A DNA stretch of 64,000 nt, taken from Anthoceros angustus (Eukaryota > Streptophyta > Anthocerotopsida > Anthocerotales > Anthocerotaceae). Under the pieces are notes generated by a model. The model was given only the letters and a program-made list of their open reading frames with translations. It was not told the DNA's origin and made no database searches. The stretch's first letter is position 1. Every line of letters starts with the position of its first letter. Positions 46,701 through 59,670 of this stretch are shown piece by piece. The stretch spans positions 1,302,001 through 1,366,000 of the forward strand of contig MU008168.1 of assembly GCA_010909165.1 (NCBI GenBank). Direction: 5' to 3'. A program made the position numbers and the translations under genes.

Positions 46701-49700
46701 ACATGCCTTTGCAACGCTTGGAAGAGACATATGTCATGGAAGCAATGCCCATGTGGCGCCAATACCATCTCGCTTGCATGCATACCACCCGCAGAAGACC
46801 CACGTTAAAGTCAAGAGCTGCCTTCACCAACAAATCACAATCAGACACGATCGAACATCACAAGCTATCGCAACTACATTACAATCCTTGCCAACACATC
46901 ACCAAAGAGGATTGAAGACCACCAACTGCGGGCTGGCACATCGTGCACGCCCACCATGTCACATACTCGGCAGATCACCACCAAACCCGCCATCACATGG
47001 GCCACCATGGCACATACTGGCCAGATCACCACCAACCCCGCCACCACATCAAGCAAGCGGCCACCATGGCACATACTGGCGTTCACCACCAACCCCGCCA
47101 CCACAAGTAAGCGGCCACCATGGCACATACTCTGACCACCAACCCCGCCACCACCACATCAAGCGCCACCATGGCACATACTGGGCGGTGACCACCAACC
47201 CCGCCACCACATCAACAAGCGGCCACCATGGCACATACTCGCTTGACCACCATCCCCGCCACCACATCAAGCCACCATGTCACAAACTCGGTCATAAGCA
47301 CCAACCCCGCCACCACATCTCTATGATGCTCGACGCCACCACATCTCTATGATGCTCGACGCCACCACATCTCCACATGCCACCACATCTCCATGATGTC
47401 CAATCGACCACCAACCCCGCCACCACAACAAATCCGCTCATTCCATCACGGCTCGACAAGCAACTCGCCTCACAATGCGTGCATACCACCAGTCTACCAC
47501 ATGCAGAAACGCCGACAAGAAATAGAATGGCAAACTAGTGCACCATCTCCGCATGCAGCGCATGCATCTTCACACACCACAATCAAACACATGGACTTCC
47601 ACGCCAAAAGCCAGCATCGCAGATCAACTCGGATCATAGAGAGTAAAAGCAAGTGTCGGTTCCTACCAGCCTTCACTACCACCCTTAGAAACAGAACTTG
47701 CTGGAGAACAACAAACACGCCGACTGCTTTGTAGGCAGCAATCATTGCACACTCATTGCGGCAACCCGACCTTCGAAACATCCTCCGCATATTCCAAAGA
47801 ATAACAAACATGTGCACATGAGATCAAGGACACAAAATCAAAAACTCCCCGAGACAAAGACCATTGAGAATTGCGAATGACTGTGATCTTTGGACTATGA
47901 AAACGTACTGGTGCGACAAGATGTCTTATTGCCGGTGTGGTGTGGGAGTGGCATGGAGCCACCGCCTGTGCCGTGGACTTCTTCACTCTTAGGTGAATTC
48001 ATGGATCGCCTGTTCAAAATCCAAAAACCCAAAGAACATGTTCTTGCAACTTGCTCCTACAAGCCGTTTTCGCCAACTTTGTTCACAACATTACAATGGT
48101 CCGTCTTGGCCTTCACACTTTGGCGGACCGCCCATGGTGCATCGTTGTGTTTCGAGTCCAACCCACCGCCATTGAGCACAAGGTCTATGCGTGGACCTTC
48201 GTAAGTCCAGATCCTTCAAGGCATCCTCCCCGCCTTAGCAAGCTTTGACTCCTCATCCGCAAGACGCCTCAAGTCCTTCTTCACACGAAGCAGAAAAATC
48301 ACCTCCATTGGAGCCCATGGTCGAGGCCACTTTTCTCACATATGTCTTACCTTTCAATGGACGTGGTCCTTCTCCGTCAAGCTCGCCACAACTTTCGACG
48401 AGGACAATGGCTCCTTGTCAATCACAAATGCTTTTCCTTTGTTGGCGAGAGCTCCAAACTTTGTTGGGACGACGCAGTGGCCTCCGTGGGCTCCTGTGGG
48501 AGTTTCCCTCACATGGAACGCCAGCCCGCACCAAGCTTCAGCTGGTGGAGCATCATCTGCATCCGAGCCCTCATCTTCCTCACCTCCACCTTCCTCGTCC
48601 CAAGATCGCCACTACCATCTTTACACTTCCGTTGTTTCTTCTTCATCAAGCTTGTCCCAATAAGCTTGCCAGCTCACCCTTTTACCGAGCGCTTCCACCA
48701 ACACACCAACAAAGAAGGTTTCGAGGAACCTCGTGGCAACAAGCAAGCTAGCCGGCCTGCATAACTGTACACCAAGTCATCGATGTTCCTCCATTCTTCC
48801 ACAGACGAAATTAGTAGTCCCTAGAAGGTAGCCATCATTTGCTCCGTGAAGGCCTCCAAAGTACCTAGCCAAAACATCCGACCCACCCACACGCCTTAAG
48901 CCCAATTGCATGTGTTCTCATCCCGCAGACATTCCAAATGGATAGAACCGCATCCCCGAGTGCCAATTCCACGCCAAGCTCGCCTGCCAAGAGATGTCGA
49001 CTTGCAAGGCTGCGGTCACCTCTCGCCGGGGCGGGTGGCAGCCCTCTGTGCCTCCTTACGCCTTACTCTCCCTTGGGCGTGATGCTCTCCCGCCACCATC
49101 CTCACTGCAGATGCCGCCATAGCCGCACCGCCTCCCCGCAGCCACACTGCCTCCTCCACCGCCAAGTGGTTCACCCATGGATTCCCCACACACCGCCCAC
49201 ACACAAATGTACCACCAACCCAAACTAGCACTTGAGCACCCAAAACGCCTCACCGGCGCCACACTAGCACCCTCCTAGGTAGCAAACAAAACCGTGTTAG
49301 AAACGACCTCCAAAAGCAAGCGACCTCCAATCGATCGAAATCCGGCTCCGCCCGCCACCCAGCGAATCTAAGCCCGCCACACTTCCGGCTTCCACGCCCG
49401 CGCGCAATCGGTCTGTGCACACCACGATGGCCCAGCCTCCACGCACGTCACAAACGTCATTCACATGAAGAGTCCGCCCCAAAACACTCGCTTTGCAAAA
49501 CCAAAGACCTAATCAACACATGTGGTCGCGTCCGCCTTGCGACAGCGCATTCAAGTGGACAAGGGGTACTTAGTCACTGAAATTGTCATTTGTCCCACCG
49601 TTAATTCAGGTAATAATGGCAATGATATATGTTATGCATGTTTTATGGAAAAAATTCAACAAAATTCTCCTCCCAAAAAGCGTATACACTAAAATTGAGA

Positions 49701-50761
49701 TCAATTTGGCGATATTTTTGCATAAAACATATTCCACGTAACTTCGAACATGCCAGCGGGGACGGTTTTGCGTTTCCAGTTGTGGTCACCATCGTGCTTA
49801 GACCCATTGTTGCATTTGGTATCGAGCCTACGATTCGAAAGCAATAAATTGCTAGCTGTCGAACACGCGCACGACCAACCATGAGTGATCACATCTCACC
49901 ACAAGAGGTGGAGAGACGGATCTCCAAAGAGTAAGACTTAAGAGCTGTTGGATGGAATTGGTTCTGAGTCGCCAAAGAGGTAGGCGGACCACCGCTTCCT
50001 CCAACAAGGTGGCCGAGTGCGTACTCTTGGACTAGTCCTGCGGAGATACTGAGACACAAGTCGGAGACGCAGCGGGCACATGGCGACAATCACGGGCCGA
50101 GGCGGCGGTGCATTACAAGACGTCGGTGTTGAGGCGCAGGGGCGCCCACGGTGAATATGCAAGCGGAGCCACTCCCACGCATAAACGGCCGACCAAGGAA
50201 GAAGAACGGCCCGCAATCCCACATTGACGAGTCGCTCCACGAGCATGCGCCGTAGTCCGGCAAAACCAAAAGCATCACACTGCAGAGGCTCTCCGTGTCG
50301 ATTGGAAGAGCGCACTGCAAGCTTGGAGAGGCATGCGTGTCCAAACTCCTGGTTTCACAGGACACCGGATGCTGGCGTGGAGTCATTGAGCCGGGAGAGT
50401 CAGCGAAGAAGGGCGGGGGTTGGACGCCACCGGTGAGTGGCGTGCTCCAAGCCTTTGATGCTGCCAGTACGATCCCACCGCGTCCCGCGACGGATCCCCA
50501 CAACAACCCCCAGCGCGGCGCGCCCGATCCAGCCAGACACGCCGCACAGCGCTGCACAAGCCCACGGACAAAGTCAGCACAGAGGAGAGAAGGAAGCGTC
50601 GAAGGTGCCGATGGGACCAGCAAGGGACTCGGAGTCGGAGGGAACCTTAGGAAGTTGGTAGTCGAACTCTTACTGAAGGTGATAACCAAGACATCAAGGC
50701 ACCGTGAGACGCCGCAACTCCTCACCGCACTGGGAGCACGCGAAGGGCAAGGCGTACCAGC
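43705..50761. other. Right-arm counterpart of 25.88-32.85 kb, no recognised gene
   Basis: Inverted copy of the unrecognised leader region. It holds the ~60-bp array (46930-47300). The acidic frame near 48540-48610 (minus strand) is kept. Other ORFs are short and inconsistent with the left arm. Confidence 0.45.
46930..47300. repeat. ~60-bp tandem array (right arm)
   Basis: Mirror of 29330-29720 with units of GGCCACCATGGCACATACT and CCAACCCCGCCACCACATC. Unit lengths differ from the left arm by small deletions. Confidence 0.9.
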
Positions 50762-51049
50762 CCTACTAAAAGGGCACCCTATGTTACAGTCGATGTTGCA
50801 ATTTTTTGTTACACTTCCACATTGCAACATGTTTTGGAGGCTTGGTATTAAGTTTGTTAGTTCTGTCCCCGTTTGGTGCAGCCATCTTAACACGAACCTG
50901 GCACTCTCTCTTCCCACCTCACCCTTCTGGGTACACCCCCTCTCTCACAAGCATTATTAATAATTTCCCACCTGCCCTTGTTACAGTCGTGTTGCAATTT
51001 TATGTAACACTTCCAACTTGCAACATGTTTTGATGGCTTGGTGTTAAGT

Positions 51050-51200
51050 TGGTCCATTTTTTCTCTTCCTTCTCCCACCATCCTAACACAATGCTTGGTC
51101 TCTCACTTCATGTACCACTTCAAAATTGCAACACTCTTTGGTGGCTTGGTGTTCAGGTGTCAATTTCTTATCCACCTTCTCACCCCATCTTAACACAATG
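51050..51200. repeat. Extra subterminal repeat block (right arm)
   Basis: TCTTAACACAATGCTTGGTC-like and CTTCAAAATTGCAACA blocks recur here in an additional ~120 bp unit. The anchor offset between arms jumps by about 120 bp across this point, so the left arm lacks one unit. Confidence 0.7.
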
Positions 51201-51780
51201 CTTGGTCTCTCTCCTCTCACCTCACCCACCTTTATTGCCCCTTATCACACCCTTTTATACTCTTTCACTTCTCCTCCTCCATCATGGTGAGAAGGACCTC
51301 CCCTATCACAACCATTTTATACTCTTCCTCTTCCTCTTTCAACATGATTGTACAATGACCTCTCTCTCTGGGCTGTCCTTCCTTCCTATTTTACCTCCTT
51401 TGCATATACTTTGTATACATATATATGTTTGTAGGCTTCAAGACATAAGTATGTGTAAGTATGTACATATATATGTACACATCCATCTGTTATACTTCTA
51501 TTATATTAGTGTATTTATATGCCTCCTTTGTATACGTATATATATGTATATAGGCGTCAAGACTTGTTTATATAGTAATATATATGTGCTAACTAACGTC
51601 ACTCTCATACCTTGCATATATAAGTGTTTGATTTTATTGACAAATTAATTGGAATTTTGGATAGTTCAAGCGTCCTCTATCCCTTTCAAAGATCGGTGGC
51701 TTTGTTGCCACCGATGCAATTGGCTTTATCTACAAACATGTACGTCTTCCAAGTGATATGGCCATGCGTCTTGCGGCGTC

Positions 51781-54219
51781 ACTTGGTGACTCTTGAGACC
51801 AACACCATTGTTTTCGTGGTTCCTCCACAACTTCCTAGACCTATCCAGTGCCTCAATCACCACTTTCACGGCGAAGGACCCCTGTAAATGCTAGGCTATA
51901 AAGGTGGGAATACCAATTCCATCTTTGTTCGATTGACCATCACCGGTCCACCCACGTCTTGGCGACTCAGCGTCAAGAAAATGGCTCAACATTCACATTC
52001 CCTCCACAAAGGCCCACACGCAGTTGTTTTCCAGTTGCATTGGCATGCGCTCCGCATTCTCTCATCCATCCGGGTTCCCCACCATCTCTCCGGTGCTCCG
52101 CTCCCACATCCAGTTCCCCACCATCTCTCCAGCGCTCCGCTCCCACATCCGTGTTCCCCACCATCTACGTTGCCTCCAGATCACTTGACGGTGACGCCTG
52201 CTTGCCACCTTTCCTCCATCTTCCTTCTCTCCACTAGTATCATGCCTTCCTTCCGACATGGCCTTCACCTTCCACTTTCCTTCCCTTCTTCCCCCAGTCA
52301 TGCACACATCACTTAGAGCTCACGTCCTACATATCACCACGTCGCACCAACCACCAACTCCTCATTCTCCACCCAACCTCCATCGCATAACCGCTCACAC
52401 CATGTACACTCCACCACGCCCATCACACAACAGCAATGGCGTCGTCAGTGGCTTCTTACCGCCAATTGCTCCATCAATTCTCCAATTTGGTGGTGGCAAT
52501 GTAGTCGGTATGTCGTCTCCACCTCATCATCCGCCATCTCCACATCCGCCTCCTCGCTTGCGCTTTCCCCATCATTCGCCACTCCGCCTCCCTCCGGTGG
52601 ACGCCTCCACTCCCGGGCAGCAGTTTCCTCCCTCCAGGCATCCTCCTCCCACGTTGTTGGGGTTATCCATCGCCACCGAGCAGAAGGTCCACAAGACCTC
52701 TCTCTCGCCACCACACGGTCGGCCTCTTGGGCAGCACCACCATGCTCCTCCCGATCGGTCCTCTTTCCTGACTCACGCCAAATTCCTCCTCCTCCTCCCG
52801 ATGTCACGGGGCGATTCCTCCTCCGAAAGTTTTGGATTCTCTCCTGCGGCTCCAGTTAGCTCCCACCTATTAGAGACACCCACTCCCCTTGCGGCCGCTT
52901 TCTCTCGATCGTCCTCCTCTTTGGACTCCACGCTTCTGGAAGTTGCTCCCCTCCAAAGACCCGACACCTCTCGCCGCCTCCGCTCACGCGATGATCATCC
53001 ACCCTCTCCACTTGGTGACTCTTCGACCAACACCATTGTTTTCGTGGTTCCTCCACAACTTCCTAGACCTATCCGCCTCAATCACCACTTTCACGGCGAA
53101 GGACCCCTGTAAATGCTAGGCTATAAAGGTGGGAATACCAATTCCATCTGCTTTGTTCGATTGACCATCACCGGTCCACCACGCATCGTGGCGACTCCTG
53201 CAAGAAAATGGCTCAACATTCACATTCCTCCACAAACGGCCCACCGCCACGGTTGTTTTCATTGCATTCGCATGCGCCCCGCATTCTCTCATCCATCCAG
53301 TTCCCCACCATCTCTCGTGCTCCTCCCACATCCGTTCCCCACCATCTCTCCAGCCCCGCTCCCACATCCGTGTTCCCCACCATCTACGTTGCCTCCAGAT
53401 CACTTGACGGTGACGCCTTGCCACCTTTCCTCCATCTTCCTTCTCTCCACTAGTATCTGCCCTTCCTTCCCATGGCCTTCACCTTCCACCGCTTTCCTTC
53501 CTTCTTCCTAGTCATGCACACACATCACTTAGAGCTCAGTCCTACATATCACCACGTCGCACCAACCCCAACTCCTCATTCTCCACCCAACCTCCATCGC
53601 ATAACGGCTCACAGCCATGTACACTCCACCACGCCCATGCACCGCACAACACGGCAATGACGCTGCCTAGTGGCTTACCGCCAACCGCCCATCAATTCTC
53701 CAATTTCGGTAGTGGCAATGTGATGTCTCCACCTCATCATCCGCCATCTCCACATCCGCCTCCTTGCTTTCCTCATCATTGCCGCCTCCGCCTCCTCCAA
53801 GAGCCTGCCTCCACCCTGTGCAGCTTTTCCCCTCCACAGCATCCTCCTCCCACGTTGTTGGGGTTATCCATCGCCACCGAATGAAGGTCCACAAGACCAA
53901 TGGCCTCTCTCGCCACCACACGGCCGGCCTCTTGGGCAGCACCACCATGCTCCTCCCGACCACAGTCCTCTTTCTCCTGACTCACGCCAAATTCCTCCTC
54001 CTCTCGATGTCACGGCCCGATTCCTCCTCCGAAAGTTTTGGATTCTCTCCTCGCAGCGGGCCCAGTAGCTCCCACCTATTAGAGACACCCACTCCCCTTG
54101 CGGCCGCTTTCTCAAAGATCGCCTCCTCTTTGGCAGACTCCACCGGGAAGTTGCTCCCCTCCAAAGACCCGACACCTCTCTCCGCCTCGCCTCACGCGAT
54201 GATCATCCACCCTCCACTT
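51781..54219. repeat. Private ~1.2 kb tandem duplication in right arm
   Basis: Units 51781-53009 and 53010-54219 both match the single left-arm segment 23797-24995. Landmarks such as CCCCTGTAAATGCTAGGC occur at ~51882 and ~53105. The junction between units is at CTCCACTTGGTGAC; the two parental ends share CCACTTG in the left arm. Confidence 0.92.
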
Positions 54220-57200
54220 CAGAATCCGCATTCTCCACTGCCCACCTCACTTGCGCTAGGACCATCCTTCGTGCTTCCATCCAAGAAGGGGACTACGTGG
54301 CATGCCATGCCGGCTCCTTGCCTTGCCATGCCACCTTCCTCACTACTTCGTGTTTGTGCCGCAAGTGCAAACAAAACCTTCCTTGTCCACGTATGCCATT
54401 CCTCCATGCATGCCATATATAGTCCCCGCTTTTTATGACCATTTCGTGACCCAAGGACAAGTGTTTGCAATGCGATTTCGAGTGGCCGATGACCAAGGAA
54501 GTGCCATGCCATGACAAGGTCATGGCCATCTTACAACGCCATGAACCAAGGACAATGGTTCCCTTTCTCTCAAATAAAATTCTCCCTCCACCATGGTCCA
54601 AGGAAGGTGGGTGCAAGCCATTAGAATAATTGAAAACTCATGGCATGGAAGAAAACATGCCACGTCGAAGGTCGTTTGACAGACGCTACTGTTCGCTTTG
54701 GTAATAATCTATATCAACATCTACACCATTGTGCAAGGACGGTGGGTGGCGTGAGAGCCATTCAAGCAAACTAAATGCCCCTTTCATTATGCCATGAATG
54801 AAGGACCGTCATTATGTGAATTTGCCATATATGCCAATTCCGTTCTCCTAGATAATGATGTCCATCGTTCGAGACTCCCATTCGCTCTCCACCAATCATG
54901 CGCGTCACATGGCGAGCGTATAATGTATTCACGCCCTCGGCACCATGCTAGGGTGACGGCTCACGCGTCACTATGGCGTCGCACCGTCGCAAAGATTTCC
55001 AGCCCTTAGGAGACATGAAAACAAACTTCGCATTCCGCTCCTTTATGGCCGCGGCGCGCCGGCTTCACACTCATTGCATTTACCAGAATCGTCATTGGTC
55101 GACGGCGACCATCAAAGCCCGCCATGTTTGGTTTGTCACATATGAGCTTGAAATTCAAGATCCTCTCATCCGCAACCCGATGTGGCACAGGGCACAGAGG
55201 TCAGAAGGTGGTGGTCCGCTTTAAATGTCACCACCTTGCCCTCGCTTCACGCTACTACCTTTCTCTTGGTCATCCTCGCATGCGGCGAGCCTGTCTTCGA
55301 AACATGCCACTGCGGCGCTCTCCTGCTACCTTATGCCATGTATGACGGACATGTTGACGTGTCAAGCTAGCTTCGGAAACCTAAATGGGCGTGGAGTGGT
55401 AGTTCGCACCACGAGGCGTGTGTTCATGTCTCCATCTTCGTGCACAACTAGAAATACTGATGGCCATCAAGGATCCTTTGCAAAGGTTGGAGGCGGTGTC
55501 ACCGCCTCATGGCGTAGCAGCTGTCTCGTGGCTATCCTCGTGGGGACTTGCCGTCGGTGGAGGTGGTTCCTTCCACATGGTGCGGCATGGTGTTCTGGTG
55601 ACCACACACGGTATGGCTGGGGGGTTCAGCTGTGAGGCGCCGGATGTGAACACTTTTTTTGGCCCTATTCGCCTACCTACAAGTCCATGCCTGCAGGCTA
55701 AAGTGTTTGTGGAATCCGCATAAGTCAAAACCGCCGCCTTCCGCTGCCTGACCTGTGTCTGTTTGTGGATCATTGCAGAAGTGTGTGCACATTATTGTTG
55801 CCTGGTGGTGGAAACCGACGATGGCCATTAAGGACAAGGGCTGCAATTCCCTGTCAATGACGATGGCCATCGAGGATGATGGATGGGAGGTTGCTCTCCC
55901 TCGATCAAGGACCGGTATGGAGGGCCGTCATCCCTTGGCTCTTCGTCTCGGGGCAGCGGGGCGTCGTGTGGCGGACGGTTTATACCTCACAATGTGGGGA
56001 CATATGCTTACCGTAATTAAACATTGGGATGGGAAAGTCCTTCATCCTTGATCACTACTTGTACTTCCCATCGTCACGCAATAAAACTCGATGACGTCTT
56101 GTCCTTGGCGGAATGGATTATGGTTTGGTGCCCGTCCATACCGTTGACGGACATGACAAGTCACCCTTTGACGTCACTTAAGTCACGCGTCGAAAGTGGA
56201 ATAAATCATGTATGGTGATTGGTTTGCATGCTATAGTCTATTGTCTCCTCCCTCCGGATGCACAAGGCAATCTTTGGTCGGTGGAAGGCTGATTAATGGT
56301 AAAATGCGAATGGCGCATTGAGATGCGCCATGTGGGCAATATAATACATCATGAGTAACGTCAGAACCAATGGGACATGAAACTTGCTCCCAAGTCGCAA
56401 GGTTGTGGTCGAAAATTGTTCGATTATGGGCAAGTAGCATGTGCCACCGCTCCCGGCCAAGAGGAGTAAATGACAACCGGGCCTTTGCAAACAAAGCTTT
56501 TTCAAAATAGCAGCCTTGAATTCGGCTAGGGACTCATGGCCCGCACCTTTCACGAGAGGAAGCCATTGCCTTGACAGATGGCAAGGTGGTGGACAACCGT
56601 TCGCAGGATGGGGAGTATGGCGGTGAAGCTTGCTAGAGTCACGTCTGAAGGCGCTGCGAACACCATAGTCGGACGTCGGCAGCCGCCGTATCTGGGTGGG
56701 GAGGATGAGGGGCCAAATGGCCTCGGGCTATCTCGCTCATCCACCGCACCCGCGGTCTCCATTCGACATCGGCGATGTGAAGAAGCGGCCTCCTCGTCGA
56801 CGGTCGGTGAGAGGTAAGGCGAGGCATGGGCATGGAGCCAACTTGATTTTGACGACTTTGAGACGTGGAACCTCCCACCGACGGATGCGGAGTTGGAGCT
56901 GCGTCAGGAAGTGAAGGAAATAGATGAAGAGCTTCGCTGGATGAGGTGGGTTTTCGCACTCGCGTTAAGTGATGGCAAAGTGTGCTGCGTTCAAGTTTGC
57001 GGGCGGATGAGTGGGCATGGTGGACAAACGGGTAACACATGTGCACTGGCATGTGGCAGCGTTCAAGCTTGAGACAAGGGAGGCAACCTTCGAGGGACGG
57101 CGGTGGATTGCTAGAAGGGAAAGGGTGGAAATCGTGAAAGGCGATAGTGGGGTTCGTACTGAGTTCCTTCCCGTAAGATAGGGAGTGTATGAAAAGATCC

Positions 57201-59399
57201 TAGAGGTTCGGCTATTGCAAGGAGAACAAGGAAAATGACCATTTTGCTTAACGACATTGAATTGAAGATGGATCCGATATGGTGGCCTTTCCGAGACGAC
57301 GGAAGGAAGGGGTGGAGGCAACGATGGTGCACGAGGTGGTGACATGGACGAGAGGCTATCAAGGAATGCGGATGGCGGAAGGGGCTTGGGAGGAAGGAGG
57401 CCGAGGGGCGAGGACAAGGACTTTGAATGGGGAAAGGCGACGATGAACAAGGAGCGGGAAGTGGAGACTGAGAGCTTGAGGAAGCATGCAGAGGAGGCAG
57501 CGGAGGGAACCGAGTGGCAGTGTGGGCGATATTGTGGTGCCCGCGACACCACGATTGCCTAGGATGTTGGTGGGCATGCACAGGATTGGGGTCAATGGAG
57601 GCGCAACGAGGGCAGGTCGTGGGCAGCAAGCAAATAATGGAAAAGAGGTGGAGGGTGCCCGACCGCGGTGGCGCCATGTATGGGGAGGGTGGAGGCCGTT
57701 GGGATCGAGATGGAGTCGGCGCCGATGGAGGCGGGGAACAAGGTGTGTGGGCGGGGAGTCGGGTGGTGGAGCACGGAGGGGCAACCGTCACCGAAGAAAC
57801 ACACTTGTGTGCACTATGGACAGCCAAAAATCGCAGGGGACTAGGAGGCGGGTGGCGGAGGCAGACGATGAGTGGATCACCCAGCGGCAGCCATGGTGCG
57901 AGGGCAAAAGGCGCGTGAACATGAGGCGGATGTCGAGGGAGAGAGAATGAAGGAGGACTAAGAGGGCAACATGCAGTGCGGTTGATATCGGCAAAGGCCA
58001 ATGCAGATGGAGGCCGGGGACAGGGGCGTGGGGGACTGCAGAGAACATGGGAGCAGAGGAGGCGGTCAAGAGGACGATGTGCCTAATTTTGTGCCGACAC
58101 ATACCTTGCAGCCTCGGATCAGAGCATGGACACATAGTGGAGCCCCAGTTGAGGCAATGCCACGTGATAAAGGGTGGAGGCCGAAGAGGAAAACGGAGGA
58201 GGAGTAGAGGCGGTGGGCGGTGGGCAAGTGACAAGGGCACGGGCTGCACCGGAAGGAGGACGGAAGAGGAAAATGTCCAGCAAGAAGGCGTAAGAAAAGA
58301 GGAGGACGGAGGGAAGGTAAGGCAAATGGACAGCTTCTGTGGAAACCCATTAACTGGATAACTCATGACGCCATGCTGGTTTGTATGTGCAATGTGTCAG
58401 GCGGGGAGGAAGCGGAGGAAGTGGCAAAGCTTGCCTCGCCAAACGCAAGTGGGAGGAAGAAGAAAATTGCGAATCGAGCAGGAGGCGGAAGTTTCGTGGT
58501 GCATACGATGGAGTAGGAAGTGCCTTACATGGAGGCGAAAAGCATAAGCCAGCGCATACCAAATCTCCTCCGCAGACAATCTTGTAGGGGCATAACCTCA
58601 CGGTGATCACAATAAGGTGATAGGTGGGGACAATATCTTCTTGGGCGCCATGGCGGAAGCCGATGGCTGTTGACGTGGGAAGGACAAACCGCAAGCCGCA
58701 TGCTATAAAGTAGGGGTATAAAGGGCCGCTATTTACACGTATAGTAAATACAAAGTATCGTACCATGAATATATACGGACCGATTAATGTATGTGTCGTA
58801 ATATACAAACTTATTTATATGAAATTGAATACACCCATTATAGCACTTAGAATAATACATTACATTTATCACCGTAGACTACATGCGTATAGTACAAGGA
58901 TGTATTGATACGTATTTATATGGTCGTATTGAAGGGTGTATCGGTGGTAACTACCAAGTAAAGCGTGGTATTTCAAAGGGCAAAAGTAAAGGGCAATGGT
59001 GGATGGGGAGGAGGTTCGTACCAAGCCTCCAAAAGTGTTACAAGACCTCTCTTGTAACACTTTAGATGTTGCAATCATGTTGCAATTTTGAGAGGGCAAA
59101 ACCACCTCTCACTTCATCTTAACATAATTGCAACACCATTGCAACATGATTGCAACAACCGTGGTATGGTTTCCAAGCCAAAGTGTAACAAGGGGCCCAA
59201 AAGTGTTACATGACCCCAAAATTGCAACATGAGTGTTACATCCAGGGGTCCAAATCTTAACATAAGTGTAACATAGGTGCCCTTTTCTAGTAGGTGAGCG
59301 AATTGAGTCACAAGGGACGGCGCTATTCAAACCTCGTACAGCTTGGACAAAGAATTACAACAGAAGATCGTAATCTACCACATTCAACGGCAATGAAAA

Positions 59400-59670
59400 G
59401 GATGCACAAGGTACACGATTGGTTGGACAAGCTCGACAACAATTAACGCTTGACGAGGACGATCTTCAAAAAATCCAGTTTTGTGTTATGTCCTTGGAGG
59501 GCTACGCCTACAGGTGGTGGAGGCAGAGGGAGAGACAGGTGGAGATTGGAATGGAGAAGCCGATCTACTCCTGGTCGTCCTTCCGGCAGATCTTCTTGGA
59601 GAACTTCCTCCCTGTCAACCACCGAAGGGAGCTTTATCACCAGTTCTGGAAGATACAACAACTAGGAACA
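59400..59670 (+). pseudogene. Gypsy gag, 5' fragment (right arm)
   Basis: The 59419-59676 frame reads without interruption through IQFCVMSLEGYAYRWWRQRE, YSWSSFRQIFLENFLPVN and HRRELYHQFWKIQQL. This is the retrotransposon gag domain, cut at the TIR of the inserted DNA transposon. It is the best preserved piece of this element. Confidence 0.85.

Larger units (their letters stand above)
50762..59297. mobile_element. CACTA-like DNA transposon, right-arm copy
   Basis: Ends CCCTACTAAAAGGGCACC at 50762 and GGTGCCCTTTTCTAGTAG ending about 59294. It is longer than the left copy because of a ~1.2 kb tandem duplication and an extra subterminal block. The subterminal motifs GTTACACTT, TTGCAACATG and TTAACAT are present at both ends (50785-51200 and 59030-59280). 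No transposase was recognised. Confidence 0.55.
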
